A stretch of 64,000 nucleotides of DNA, taken from contig JBBBDQ010000308.1 of the NCBI GenBank assembly GCA_037127315.1, forward strand, positions 478,501 to 542,500, written 5' to 3'. A model generated the notes under the pieces. The model was not told the origin of the DNA and did not search any database. It saw only the letters and a program-made list of their open reading frames with translations. Shown here piece after piece: positions 9,640-19,699 of this stretch. Made by a program: the position numbers and the translations under genes. Position 1 is the first letter of the stretch. Each line of letters begins with the position of its first letter. This stretch comes from Ascarosepion bandense. Lineage: Eukaryota; Mollusca; Cephalopoda; Sepiida; Sepiidae.

Positions 9640-10375
9640 GGCTTGCTTAGAAGGTCGGAATATATGGCATGAGAGTATAACGGTTGGAATATGTGGCCTG
9701 AGAGTAGAACGGTAGAAATTAAAGGATCAGAGAGTACAACGGTCGGATTATATGGCCTGAGTGTATAACAGTAGAAATAAATGACCAGAGAGTATAACGG
9801 TCAAAATAAATGACCAGAGAGTACATCGGTCGAAATAAATGACCAGAAACCACAACGGTCGGAATATATAGTCTGAGAGTATAACAGTCGAAATAAATGA
9901 CCAGAAAGTACAACGGTCGAAATAAATGACCTGAGAGTACAACGGTCGGAATATATTGCCTGAGAGTATAACAGTCGAAATAAATGACCAGAGAGTACAA
10001 CGGTCGAAATAAATGACCAAAGAGTACAACGGTCGGAATATATAGCCTGAGAGTATAACGGTCGAAATAAAATGACCAGAAAGTACAACTGTTGGATTAA
10101 ACGAGGAGAACTATAACGTAAGGAATAAATGACCGGAGAGTACAACGGTCGGAATAAATGGCCTGAGAGTATAACGGTCAAAATAAATGACCAGAGAGTA
10201 CAACGGTCGAAATAAATGACCAAAGAGTACAACGGTCGGAATATATGGCCTGAGAGTATAACGATAAAAAAAATGACCAGAAAGTACAACCGTTGGATTA
10301 AACGAGCAGAACTATAATGCAAGGAATAAATGACCGGAGAGTACAACGGTCGGAATAAATGACCAGAAGGTACAA
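9640..10375. repeat. 29-bp minisatellite, about 25 units
   Basis: Units of the type GAGAGTATAACGGTCG + AAATAAATGACCA, alternating with a variant carrying GAATATATGGCCT in the second half. The unit is 29 bp, so three units cycle through all reading frames, and no frame on minus has a stop. This yields open frames of 93 to 181 codons (LYSLVIYFDR CTLWSFISTV-like) that are repeat artefacts. Confidence 0.9.
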
Positions 10376-10736
10376 TGAGTGAAAGCTTGAGATGATAACA
10401 TCTAAGATGTTATGGTCTCTTAGCCACATTCGAAATGAATAGCTGCAGTTCCAAAGATCCAATGGAAAATCTATATTATTTCGGATAATCCAAACGGTTC
10501 TCGAAGCTTTTATAATTTTAAGAATCGGTAGGGTGCCCCTGTTTACAAGGGTAGCAGATGCATACATACCTTGCACACAGCAACTAAACTCACCGAGAAG
10601 GAGGGGAATGCCGTAAAATCACAACAATATAGATATATAAAAAGATATTTTATCAAGCAACTTTTTTGTCGTAAAGTGCTCGATATCGAGATATAGATAA
10701 AGCGTTAATAGTATTAACGTGGGGAAGTTTGTCACT
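10376..10736. other. unassigned stretch
   Basis: Non-repetitive within the window. A minus-strand open frame covers part of it (10298-10576), but I see no recognisable motif. Confidence 0.35.
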
Positions 10737-11190
10737 TAACCAGAGAAAAGAATACTGGATTGCTATGTGATATCTGTTCTTCTGTATCGAAGTAAATGCT
10801 GGACGATCTCATGAAAAATAAAGGACAGGCATGAGGCAGCAGAAATGCGCTTTTACAGAATGATGCTGAGGATATCATGGACGAAGAACGTGTGCAACGA
10901 TAAGGTGTTGGAAAGGATGCAAACGAGAAAAAATTGACACTAAATGTCGGGAAGCGAAAAATGAGGCTTCTGAGATACGTAATAAGGAAGGAGGACCTGG
11001 AGAACTTAATACCCACAGGTTGGATAAAGGGAAGGAGGGACAAGGGAAAGCAGCGCTAGACGTACTTGTTATCGGAGCGGGGATTAGAAGAGATACCAAG
11101 AGAAAAATTACTGAGAGCGACAAGAGACAGAGTCAAGTGGAATTCAATGATCGCCTACGTCCTGAAAAGACACGGAACATGAATAGGAAG
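10737..11190 (+). pseudogene. RTE-like LINE C-terminal remnant
   Basis: Degraded copy recognisable as RILDCYVISVLLYRSKCWTI, MRFYRMMLRISWTKNVCNDK, then a frame-shifted stretch matching the C-terminal third and the 3' end (RDRVKWN-like, IAYVLKRHG). Many stops and indels. Its terminal ~100 bp is the first unit of the 127-bp satellite that follows. Confidence 0.75.
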
Positions 11191-13090
11191 GATGAATGAC
11201 TGACCGTGGTTTGGGAGAGATACCAAGAGGAAAAATATTAAGAGCGACAAGAGACAGAGTCAAGTGGAATTCAATGATCGCCTACGTCCTGAAAAGACAC
11301 GGAAAAAGAATAGGAAGGATGAATGACTGATCGTGGTTTGGGAAAGATACCAAGAGGAAAAATATTAAGAGCGACAAGAGACAGAGTCAAGTGGAATTCA
11401 ATGATCGCCTACGTCCTGAAAAGACACGGAACATGAAGAAGAAGGATGAATGACTGAGCGGGGTTTGGGAGAGATACCAAGAGGAAAAATATTAAGAGCG
11501 ACAAGAGACAGAGTCAAGTGGAATTCAATGATCGCCTACGTCCTGAAAAGACACGGAACATGAAGAAGAAGGATGAATGACTGAGCGGGGTTTGGGAGAG
11601 ATACCAAGAGGAAAAATATTAAGAGCGACAAGAGACAGAGTCAAGTGGAATTCAATGATCGCCTACGTCCTGAAAAGACACGTAACATGAAGAAGGATGA
11701 ATGACTGAGCGCGGTTTGGGAGAGATACCAAGAGGAAAAATATTAAGACCGACAAGAGACAGAGTCAAGTGGAATTCAATGATCGCCTACGTCCTGAAAA
11801 GACACGGAACATGAAGAAGAAGGATGAATGACTGAGCGCGGTTTGGGAGAGATACCAAGAGGAAAAATATTAAGAGCGACAAGAGACAGAGTCAAGTGGA
11901 ATTCAATGATCGTCTACGTCCTGAAAAGACACGGAACATGAATAGGAAGGATGAATGACTGAGCGGGTTTTGGGAGAGATAGCAAGAGGAAAAATATTAA
12001 GACCGACAAGAGACAGAGTCAAGTGGAATTCAATGATCGCCTACGTCCTGAAAAGACACGGAACATGAATAGGAAGGATGAATGACTGAGCGGGGTTTGG
12101 GAGAGAAAGCAAGAGGAAAAATATTAAGAGCGACAAGAGACAGAGTCAAGTGGAATTCAATGATCGCCTACGTCCTGAAAAGACACGGAACATGAATAGG
12201 AAGGATGAATGACTGAGCGCGGTTTAGGAGAGATACCAAGAGGAAAAATATTAAGAGCGACAAGAGACAGAGTCAAGTGGAATTCAATGATCGCCTACGT
12301 CCTGAAAAGACACGGAACATGAAGAAGAAGGATGAATGACTGAGCGCGGTTTGGGAGAGATACCAAGAGGAAAAATATTAAGAGCGACAAGAGACAGAGT
12401 CAAGTTGAATTCAATGATCGCCTACGTCCTGAAAAGACACGGAACATGAATAGGAAGGATGAATGACTGAGCGGGTTTTGGGAGAGATAGCAAGAGGAAA
12501 AATATTAAGACCGACAAGAGACAGAGTCAAGTGGAATTCAATGATCGCCTACGTCCTGAAAAGACACGGAACATGAATAGGAAGGATGAATGACTGAGCG
12601 CGGTTTGGGAGAGATACCAAGAGGAAAAATTTTAAGAGCGATAAGAGACAGAGTCAAGTGGAATTCAATGATCGCCTACGTCCTGAAAAGACACGGAACA
12701 TGAAGAAGAAGGATGAATGACTGAGCGCGGTTTGGGAGAGATACCAAAAGGAAAAATGTTAAGAGCGATAAGAGACAGAGTCAAGTGGAATTCAATGATC
12801 GCCTACGTCCTGAAAAGACACGGCACATGAAGAAGAAGGATGAATGACTGAGCGCGGTTTGGGAGAGATACCAAGAGGAAAAATATTAAGAGCGATAAGA
12901 GACAGAGTCAAGTGGAATTCAATGATCGCCTACGTCCTGAAAAGACACGGAACATGAAGAAGAAGGATGAATGACTGAGCGGGGTTTGGGAGAGATACCA
13001 AGAGGAAAAATATTAAGAGCGACAAGAGACAGAGTCAAGTGGAATTCAATGATCGCCTACGTCCTGAAAAGACATGGATCATGAAGAAGA
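11100..13090. repeat. 127-bp satellite, 16 units, born from an RTE 3' end
   Basis: The anchor GAGACAGAGTCAAG occurs at 11124, 11251, 11378, 11505, 11632, 11756, 11883, 12010, 12137, 12264, 12391, 12518, 12645, 12772, 12899 and 13026. Every spacing is 127 bp except one of 124 (loss of one GAA). Identity between units is very high. The first unit is continuous with the RTE remnant upstream, and the unit contains the RTE C-terminal phrase (ATGATCGCCTACGTCCTGAA), so the array formed by tandem amplification of a LINE 3' end. No gene is encoded. Confidence 0.95.
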
Positions 13091-13289
13091 AGAAGATCAA
13101 CCATCGTCTGACAAGTACAATTCATTGTATACAAACATGATAGCCTTTATGTATCGGTGTAAAATGTTTTTAATGATAATTACGTATAATAAGAATATAA
13201 TAATTATAATAATATATTGCTCCACTTTGTATTGAGCAATTTTAAAAAAGTAAATGCTACGAACTGCGGATTTTTTCTCCGTTTGTTCT

Positions 13290-13495
13290 TATTTATACTC
13301 AGCAATGAATTGAGTTCTTTCGGTGACTGACATGTGTATACGTCGCTTATATATAATACGCTAAAATTTGCCTTCTCTGATTCCATGTGCCTATGGCTTA
13401 GGAGTTAGCGACTGACACTAAATCGGTCGAGTTTCGTCACTCTGATGAGCTGTGATACAGTGAAACAGGCTTGTATCTGAATTTGAATGACAAGT

Positions 13496-13499
<4 letters not shown>
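13290..13499 (+). mobile_element. tRNA-derived SINE, type A
   Basis: Same order as the copy at 8340: upstream module (TTGAGTTCTTTCGGTGACTG), A box (TATGGCTTAGGAGTTAGCG), a B box missing its last bases (GTCGAGTTTCG), then CTGTGATACAGTGAAACAGG and a (TA)n end. About 35 bp are missing between the B box and the body. Confidence 0.8.

Positions 13500-13538
<39 letters not shown>
13500..13538. repeat. (TA)n microsatellite
   Basis: TA repeat forming the tail of the SINE and abutting the palindrome cluster. Confidence 0.95.
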
Positions 13539-13539
<1 letters not shown>

Positions 13540-13549
13540 CTTAGAAAAA

Positions 13550-13951
13550 AATTACATATTCTGCAATTTCATGAGTAATACGTATTACGTCGCTGACCGT
13601 GCAGCTCGTCAGACCCATATGATACAACAGTTAATCTTCTGGAATATTTTGAAGATTAACTGTTGTATCATTTGGGCCTGACGAGCTGCAATGTCAGCGG
13701 CGAAATACGTATTACCCATGAAATTGTAGAATATCTAAAAAATTTTCTAAATTATATTACTCTGTTAAATTAAATAAATTTGACATTGAGTTCTTTTGAG
13801 TTCGTCTCTAGTGGAATTTACCTGACTAATATACCAAGTATTGTACGTTACTCCGATAGAGACGAACTCAAAAGAACTCAATGTTAAATTTATTTAATTT
13901 AACAGAGTAATATAATTTAGATATTTTTTTTTAGATATTCTGCAATTCCAT
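13550..13951. repeat. alternating palindromes (two hairpins sharing an arm)
   Basis: Hairpin 1 has arms 13557-13640 and 13650-13734 with a ~10-bp centre. Hairpin 2 has core arms 13747-13810 and 13857-13920 (64 bp, one mismatch) with a 46-bp spacer. The right arm of hairpin 1 (GAAATTGTAGAATATCTA) also pairs with the sequence after hairpin 2 (TAGATATTCTGCAATTCC), so the segment appears three times in alternating orientation. No coding content. This looks like a foldback element or stacked inverted duplications beside (TA)n. Confidence 0.85.
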
Positions 13952-13966
13952 ATATATATATATATA

Positions 13967-14377
13967 TAGTGGACTCTCTTATCGTAAACGATAAATGATT
14001 TCAGCAGTGGATGTTACCCTTCGTTTTACACTTCCGCATGGGGTTTCTGCCTTGCGTGCACTTAGTTGAACTATTAGCCATCCAGCTACTGATCAACCTG
14101 TACTAAAATTTGTTTGATGGTCAGTTTCTTGTGCGCCAAATGAACACTCACCATCAAAACATTATAGCCCATACAGGTGCACTGAGTGTCACCGTTAGGT
14201 GTTTGTGATGATCGCGTTATTAAATAACCTAAATTATGAAATAACTTTAATTTATCGAGACAGTTGCCAACATCTCATAAAAATATATGTGTGTATGTGT
14301 GTGTCTCTATAAGTGTGTATACAATTCATATACAATAATTCTGTAAGCGCTAAATAACGTTTCGCTCTTGATAAGAA
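13967..14377. other. unassigned stretch
   Basis: No repeat partner seen in the window. It contains a short (GT)n-like patch at 14288-14320 and a phrase AACGTTTCGCTCTTGATAAG that loosely recalls the dispersed GAAAC motifs but lacks a proper core. Confidence 0.4.
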
Positions 14378-15805
14378 CGGCGAAGCTGAAGCTGTTGCTC
14401 TTGATATCTAGAAAGCATTTGACAGCATTTGGCATGCTGGCCTTCTGTGCAAGCTCCAGACCTACGATATTTCTGGACGATTGTTTGATTTAATCCAATC
14501 GTTCCTATCAAATCAAGAAATAAAGGTTGTTTTAAACGGGAAAACTTCTAGATCGTTTCATACGAATGCGGGCATCTATCAATGCCATTATATTAGGTCT
14601 TATACTGTTTATGATCTTCATCAATGATCGTCCTGGTGTAGTCAGTTCCCAAGTAGGCGGTCTATGCAGATGACATCACTGTTCATTTTCGTCTCAATAA
14701 GAAATCTGGCAAGACTGACAAAGTACACCTGGATGCTGCCCTTCAACGGACCGTCAATCTATGATTGAATGGGGTAGGAAATGGCTGATAAATTTTAATG
14801 ACTCCAAAGCGAAACCGTTCTACTTTAAAAACTATCGAGAAACTTTCCTGACTATGATCATAATGAATGACGCTAGTCTCCTAGAGAGCAACACACTGTG
14901 CCTCCTTGGCCTCACTCTCTCAAATGATCTAAAATGGCATGACTACATCAAATTCATTGCTGCATCTCCTGCTAGGACGTTTGGGTCTCTGTGTCAGGAC
15001 AGGAAATTTTTCTTGTCAGAATCCATTTTGCAGATTTATAAATCTACCATTCTTCCGTGCATTGAATACTATTATCATATCTGGTCGGGGACTTCTGCTA
15101 TACATCTTGAGGTTCTCGACAAAATCCAATGGATGATATGATAGTCGGTCCTGATTTAGCATCACGTCTTCAGTCATTTTCTCGTGGACGTGATGAGGCT
15201 TCCCTTTGACTTTTCATGGTAACTGAAGTGCCTTTTTTCTGGTTCCTCGACCACATGTATTTACTCGTACTACTAGATTTGCATCCAGGTCGCACTCTTT
15301 TACTGTCAAAGTGTAACCACCTCTTCTACTCTAACAGTTTCTTTTCTTGCACTTCCCGTTTAGGGAACTCATTTTTGTTTGCTTGCTTCCTTGATAGCTA
15401 CAATTCTCCAAAAGTTATAATGCGACGTCAATTGCCACCTTCTATCCTCTTGAGTCTCATTCATGTTTTATTCTTCCTAAAATACACTCTGTACCCAGTC
15501 TTTTCTCTTCTCTGATAGCTACAATTCTCCAAAAGTTTAAATGCAACATCAATTGCCATCTTCTATCCTCTTGAGTCTCATTCATCTTTTATCCTTCCTA
15601 AAATACACTTTGTGCCCATTTTTTTATCTTTCGTGAGAGCTACAATCCGAAAGTTTAAATGCATCGCTAATTGCCATCTTCTATCTATTTGAATCCTATC
15701 CATTCCTTACCGTTCTTCGACATCCCCTGTAACTTGCTTTTTCTCTCACTGTAACCCCTTGAGCACCAGTGGCAGTCCTGCTTTCTAGGTGCGAAATGAT
15801 TACAA
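14378..15805 (+). mobile_element. Jockey-superfamily LINE, RT to 3' end, broken
   Basis: Starts inside RT motif A: VALDI-stop-KAFDSIWHAGLL, with a TAG stop in the motif. It continues through LIQSFLSNQEIKVVLNGKT, a frame-shifted YADD region, LCLLGLTLSNDLKWHDYIK, RALNTIIISG-type text in the shifted frame and a degraded C-terminus. The 3' UTR repeats one 120-bp piece three times (GATAGCTACAATTCTCCAAA near 15395 and 15515, diverged near 15635). The tail ends GCGAAATGATTACAAAGG. Confidence 0.85.
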
Positions 15806-15814
15806 AGGAATTTA

Positions 15815-17500
15815 AAAACGTACAATTGGAATACAATAATCAGGTCAGCGTTAATGTATAATTTAAATACAATAAACACGTCAGTACTAAATACAGTTCG
15901 AGTACAATAATTACCTCAGAGATAAAGAGCAATTTGAGTACAATAATGATCTCAGTGCTAAGGTGCAATGCAAGTACAATAATTATGCAAGAACTATCGT
16001 GCAGTTCAAGTACAGTAATAATGTCAAACGTTAAAGTACAATTCGAGTACAATAATTATGTCAATGCTAAAGTTAAATTCGATCACAACAATCATGTCGG
16101 CGTTAAAGAGCATTTCAAGTGCAATAATCATCCAAGAGCAAATGTACAATTCCAGTACAATAATGATGACAGCGCTAAAGTACACATCGAGTATAATAAT
16201 CGTGTGAGCGCTAATGTAAAACTCGAGTACAATAGCCACACACGCGCTAAGGTACAATTCGAGTACAATAATCATGTCAGTCCTAAAGTTCAATTCGAGT
16301 AGAATAACCATGTCACCTCTAAAGTACAATTCGAGTACAATAACCATGTCACCTCTAAATTTCAATTCGAGTACAATAACCATTCACCACTAAAGTTCAA
16401 TTCGAGTACAATAACCATTCACCACTAAAGTTCAATTCGAGTAGAATAACCATGTCACCTATAAAGTACAATTCGAGTACAATAACCATGTCACCTCTAA
16501 AGTACAATTCGAGTACAATAACCATGTCACCTCTAAATTTCAATTCGAGTACAATAACCATTCACCACTAAAGTTCAATTCGAGTACAATAACCATTCAC
16601 CACTAAAGTTCAATTCGAGTACAATAATCATGTCACCTCTAAAGTTCAATTCGAGTACAATAACCATGTCACCTCTAAATTTCAATTTAAGTATAATAAT
16701 CATGTCAGTGCTAAATTTCAATTCGTGTACAATAATTATGTGACCTCTAAAGTTCGATTCGAGTATAATAATCATGTTACCTCTAAAGTACAATTGCAAT
16801 ACAATAATCATGTCAGCGGTAACGTTCAGTTCGAGTATAATAATCATGTCACCTCTTAAGTTCAATTCGAGTACAATAATCATGTTAGCACTAGCGTTTG
16901 ATTCGAGTACAATAATCATGTCACATCTAAAGTACAATACGAGTACAATAATCATATCATCTCTAAAGTTTAATTCGAGTACAAAAATCATGTTACATCT
17001 AAACTTCAATTCGAGTACAATAACCATGTCACCTCTAAACTTCAGTTCGAGTACAATAACCATGTCACCTCTAAACTTCAATTCGATTACAATAGTCATG
17101 CCAGCTCTAATGTTCAATTTGAGTACAATAATCATGTCAGTGCTAAAGTTCAATTCGAGTAGAATAATCATGTCACCTCTAAAGTACAATTCGATTACAA
17201 TAACCAATATAGTGTCAAAGTTCAATTCTAATATAATAATCATGCCAGCTCTAAATCTAATTCCAGTTCAATAATCACGTAAACTCTAAAGTATAATTCG
17301 AGTAATGTCAGAGCTAATTTACAATTTGAGTACAATAATCATGTCCGCAATAAAGTACAATTCCCCCAAATTACAATTCGAGTTCACTAAGTGTTTAATA
17401 CAGTTCAAGTACAATAATCATGTCAGCACTAAAGTTTAATTAAAATACGATAATTTATCAGTGCTAAATTCCAATTAGAGTACAATATAGATGCAAAAAA
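15815..17500. repeat. 36-bp minisatellite, about 46 units
   Basis: Units read AATTCGAGTACAATAATCAT + GTCACCTCTAAAGTTC with variation. Because 36 is a multiple of three, the repeat stays open on both strands, giving 12-residue periodic frames (MIIVLELNFRGD on minus, STIIMSPLKFNS on plus) of up to 222 codons. No start context, flanking exons or splice signals support translation. The array begins within ~15 bp of the LINE 3' end at 15805. Confidence 0.9.
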
Positions 17501-18179
17501 CTCGAGTGAAAAAGAATTGTAAAGCGGAACGTTTAGATAAAAGCAAAAGTAATATATAGTTGAGTTTGTAGCAATACATAGTTGAGTTTGTAGTAAAAAG
17601 TATTAGTGAATGTACTTCATGAATGAAATAAAAAGAAAATATTTCACTTCTATTGTACTGATAGTCATGGTAGTAGAACTAGTTGCATTTATTGTGTTTG
17701 CTATTACCTTCGTCTCTCTGGCCCCAGCCTACTCCCATATTACGTACACTGTCTTCCTGTTTCAGCAGCTTTTCTTTCGACTAACGCGCACTTGATTCAA
17801 TGATCGATAGCGTTCTCAACTTCACGATTCTGCTTGAGTAGACCCTAACTCTCCCCACGGTACTTAAAGCTTGGTTCTTTACTTGTAGCTGTGACTACTA
17901 TTGTTAGGCCAATTCGGGGGATTGGGTCGAACAAAGACTGGGCTTACTTAGTGGTAGGCGCTGATTGCAATGAAGATCTTTGAGAGATATATGAAAGAAT
18001 TATTGCATGTTCTTGAACAGAGCTAAATGAGTTTGGTGCGGGGAGCCATTTTTTAATTGCATTTTTTGTGGAACGATAGAAAGAGAGAAAGGATCAAAAT
18101 TAAGAAAAACAAATAAAAGGAAAATTGTAAAAATAAAATATTTAAGCGAATAAGAAATCGAAAAAGGTATAAGAAAGGA
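17501..18179. other. mostly unassigned stretch
   Basis: Contains a two-copy 32-bp repeat (TATAGTTGAGTTTGTAG) near 17550-17600. A 61-codon plus frame at 17610-17795 has a hydrophobic middle, but no family resemblance or gene context. Otherwise nothing recognised. Confidence 0.4.
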
Positions 18180-18380
18180 AGAAAGCGAAAGATGAAATAG
18201 AAAGAAAGAAAATAGAAAAAGCAAAATGAGAGAAGAAAAGAACAACAAAGAAAGAAAGGAAGAAAGAAAGAAAGAGAAAAAGGAAGAAAAAATAAAGAAA
18301 GGAATAAAAATATTTAAATACAAATACAAGGAACATTGTAAAGATAAAATCTTTGAGAGAATAAGGAATCAAAAAGTCGA

Positions 18381-18428
<48 letters not shown>

Positions 18429-19140
18429 GAAAAGGAAAATAAGAAAGAAAGAGAATGAGGAAAGGGAGAAAGAAAGAAAAATGAAGGAAGGAAGGAAGGA
18501 AGGAGAAAGAAGGCTGAATAGAACTAGAAAGAAAGAAAAAAAGAAAATGAAAGAAAAGAGGAAGAAAGAAATTGAAAGAGAGAAGAAAAGAGAAAGAAAG
18601 AAAGAAAAAGGAAAGAAAGAAAATGAGAGAAAGAAGAAAGATGTAGGATTAAAGGAAGGAGAATGAATGATGAACAAAAAACAAGAGAGGCAAAGAAGGA
18701 AAGCATGAACAAAAAGGAAATAAAGAACAAAGTAAAAAAGATGAAAAAAAGAAGAAAAAAAGAAAGATGAAAAAGATTAGAGGAAAGAAAAAAAAGGAGA
18801 TAATGAATAATGGTAGTTTCGAAGAAACAACGAAATTCTGAATAAGAAAGAAAGAAAGAACAAAATGGGGAATAAATGAAAAAAGAAAAAGAATGGAAAA
18901 GAAAAACATAGAAAAAAGAACGACAACATGATTGAAACAAGAATGAAATTCATAGAAAAAGAGAAAATGAATGTGGAAAGGGAAAAAACGAAGTGAAAAA
19001 AACAAAGAAAACAATTAATTGAAAGGATAAGAATAAAACAGTAGTAAAAAAAGGGCCAAAATAAAAAAGAAAGAGAAAAGAAAGGGAAAATAAGAAAGAA
19101 AAAAGATGAAATAAAAAAATATCCACACATAGAAAGAAAC
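18180..19140. repeat. polypurine (GAAA)n-rich block
   Basis: Nearly a kilobase in which the plus strand is almost all purine, with perfect GAAA runs at 18379-18430. A ~200-bp internal duplication is visible (GTAAAAATAAAATATTTAAG near 18127 and GTAAAGATAAAATCTTTGAG near 18338). The long Lys/Glu frames on plus and Phe/Ser/Leu frames on minus are composition artefacts. Confidence 0.9.
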
Positions 19141-19179
19141 AAAGTAGATAAAATCTACTATATAAACAATAAGTAAAAT

Positions 19180-19445
19180 CAATACTGAGCACCAGGAAGA
19201 GACAGCTGAAGATCTTAGGACATGTAATGAAGAAGGAAGGTTTGGAGAATCTAATACTCACAGGTCAGATAGAGGGAAAGTAAAGCAGGGGAAAGCATGA
19301 CATATTTGAAGGGTCTGAGCAGGTAGATGGCAGAGCGGGGTTTGGGTGGTAAAAGGGAGAAAGCATGCTAAAAGCTACCAGGGATAGGGAGACATGGAAG
19401 GCCATGATCCTGAAGGGACATGGCACATTGAAGAAAGAGAAAACC
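19180..19445 (+). pseudogene. RTE-like LINE 3' fragment
   Basis: Begins GAGCACCAGGAAGAGACAGC (LSIRKRQLK-like) and runs through the 3' coding end (GACATGGAAGGCCATGATC) to the GGGACATGGCACATTGAAGA terminus. About 265 bp, frame-shifted, with several bases lost near the end. Confidence 0.8.
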
Positions 19446-19464
19446 AATATTGCTTGCAGTTAGA

Positions 19465-19550
19465 GGAAAGTAATGTTTCTGATCCTAATTCTTCCACATC
19501 CTGTAAACCCTTGCAATTTAGTGGCTTTATTGCCTTGCATGGAGTGATAA
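19465..19550 (+). mobile_element. LINE 3'-tail fragment, plus orientation
   Basis: Reads GTAAACCCTTGCAATTTAGT then GGCTTTATTGCCTTGCATGG AGTGATA, the reverse complement of the 161-bp tail unit that begins at 19711. It therefore faces the next element tail to tail. Confidence 0.7.
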
Positions 19551-19699
19551 ATATAAGTCAGAACAAAAGAGTGAAGTGACAACAAGTGCGGTATTTTTTT
19601 GCGTATAATATAACACCGTGTTTCTGAAAGGAAAAACAGGGAATAAATTGTATCCTTGAATACGAACCTCCATGTTTGTTTGTTTGTTTATTTTTTCTA

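Noticed and set aside
9801..10346. 181-codon minus frame
   Set aside because: An artefact of a 29-bp minisatellite whose minus frames all lack stops.
14340..14400. Hammerhead motif on minus (CTTATCAAGAGCGAAACG)
   Set aside because: The CUGANGA core is absent (CTTATCA) and the stem II would be 2 bp at most.
16575..17243. 222-codon frame with a 12-residue repeat (MIIVLELNFRGD)
   Set aside because: It follows a 36-bp minisatellite that is open on both strands; no start context, splice sites or conserved partner. Kept only as a low-interest finding.
18226..18666. 146-codon Lys/Glu-rich frame resembling a coiled-coil protein
   Set aside because: Polypurine (GAAA)n composition explains it fully.
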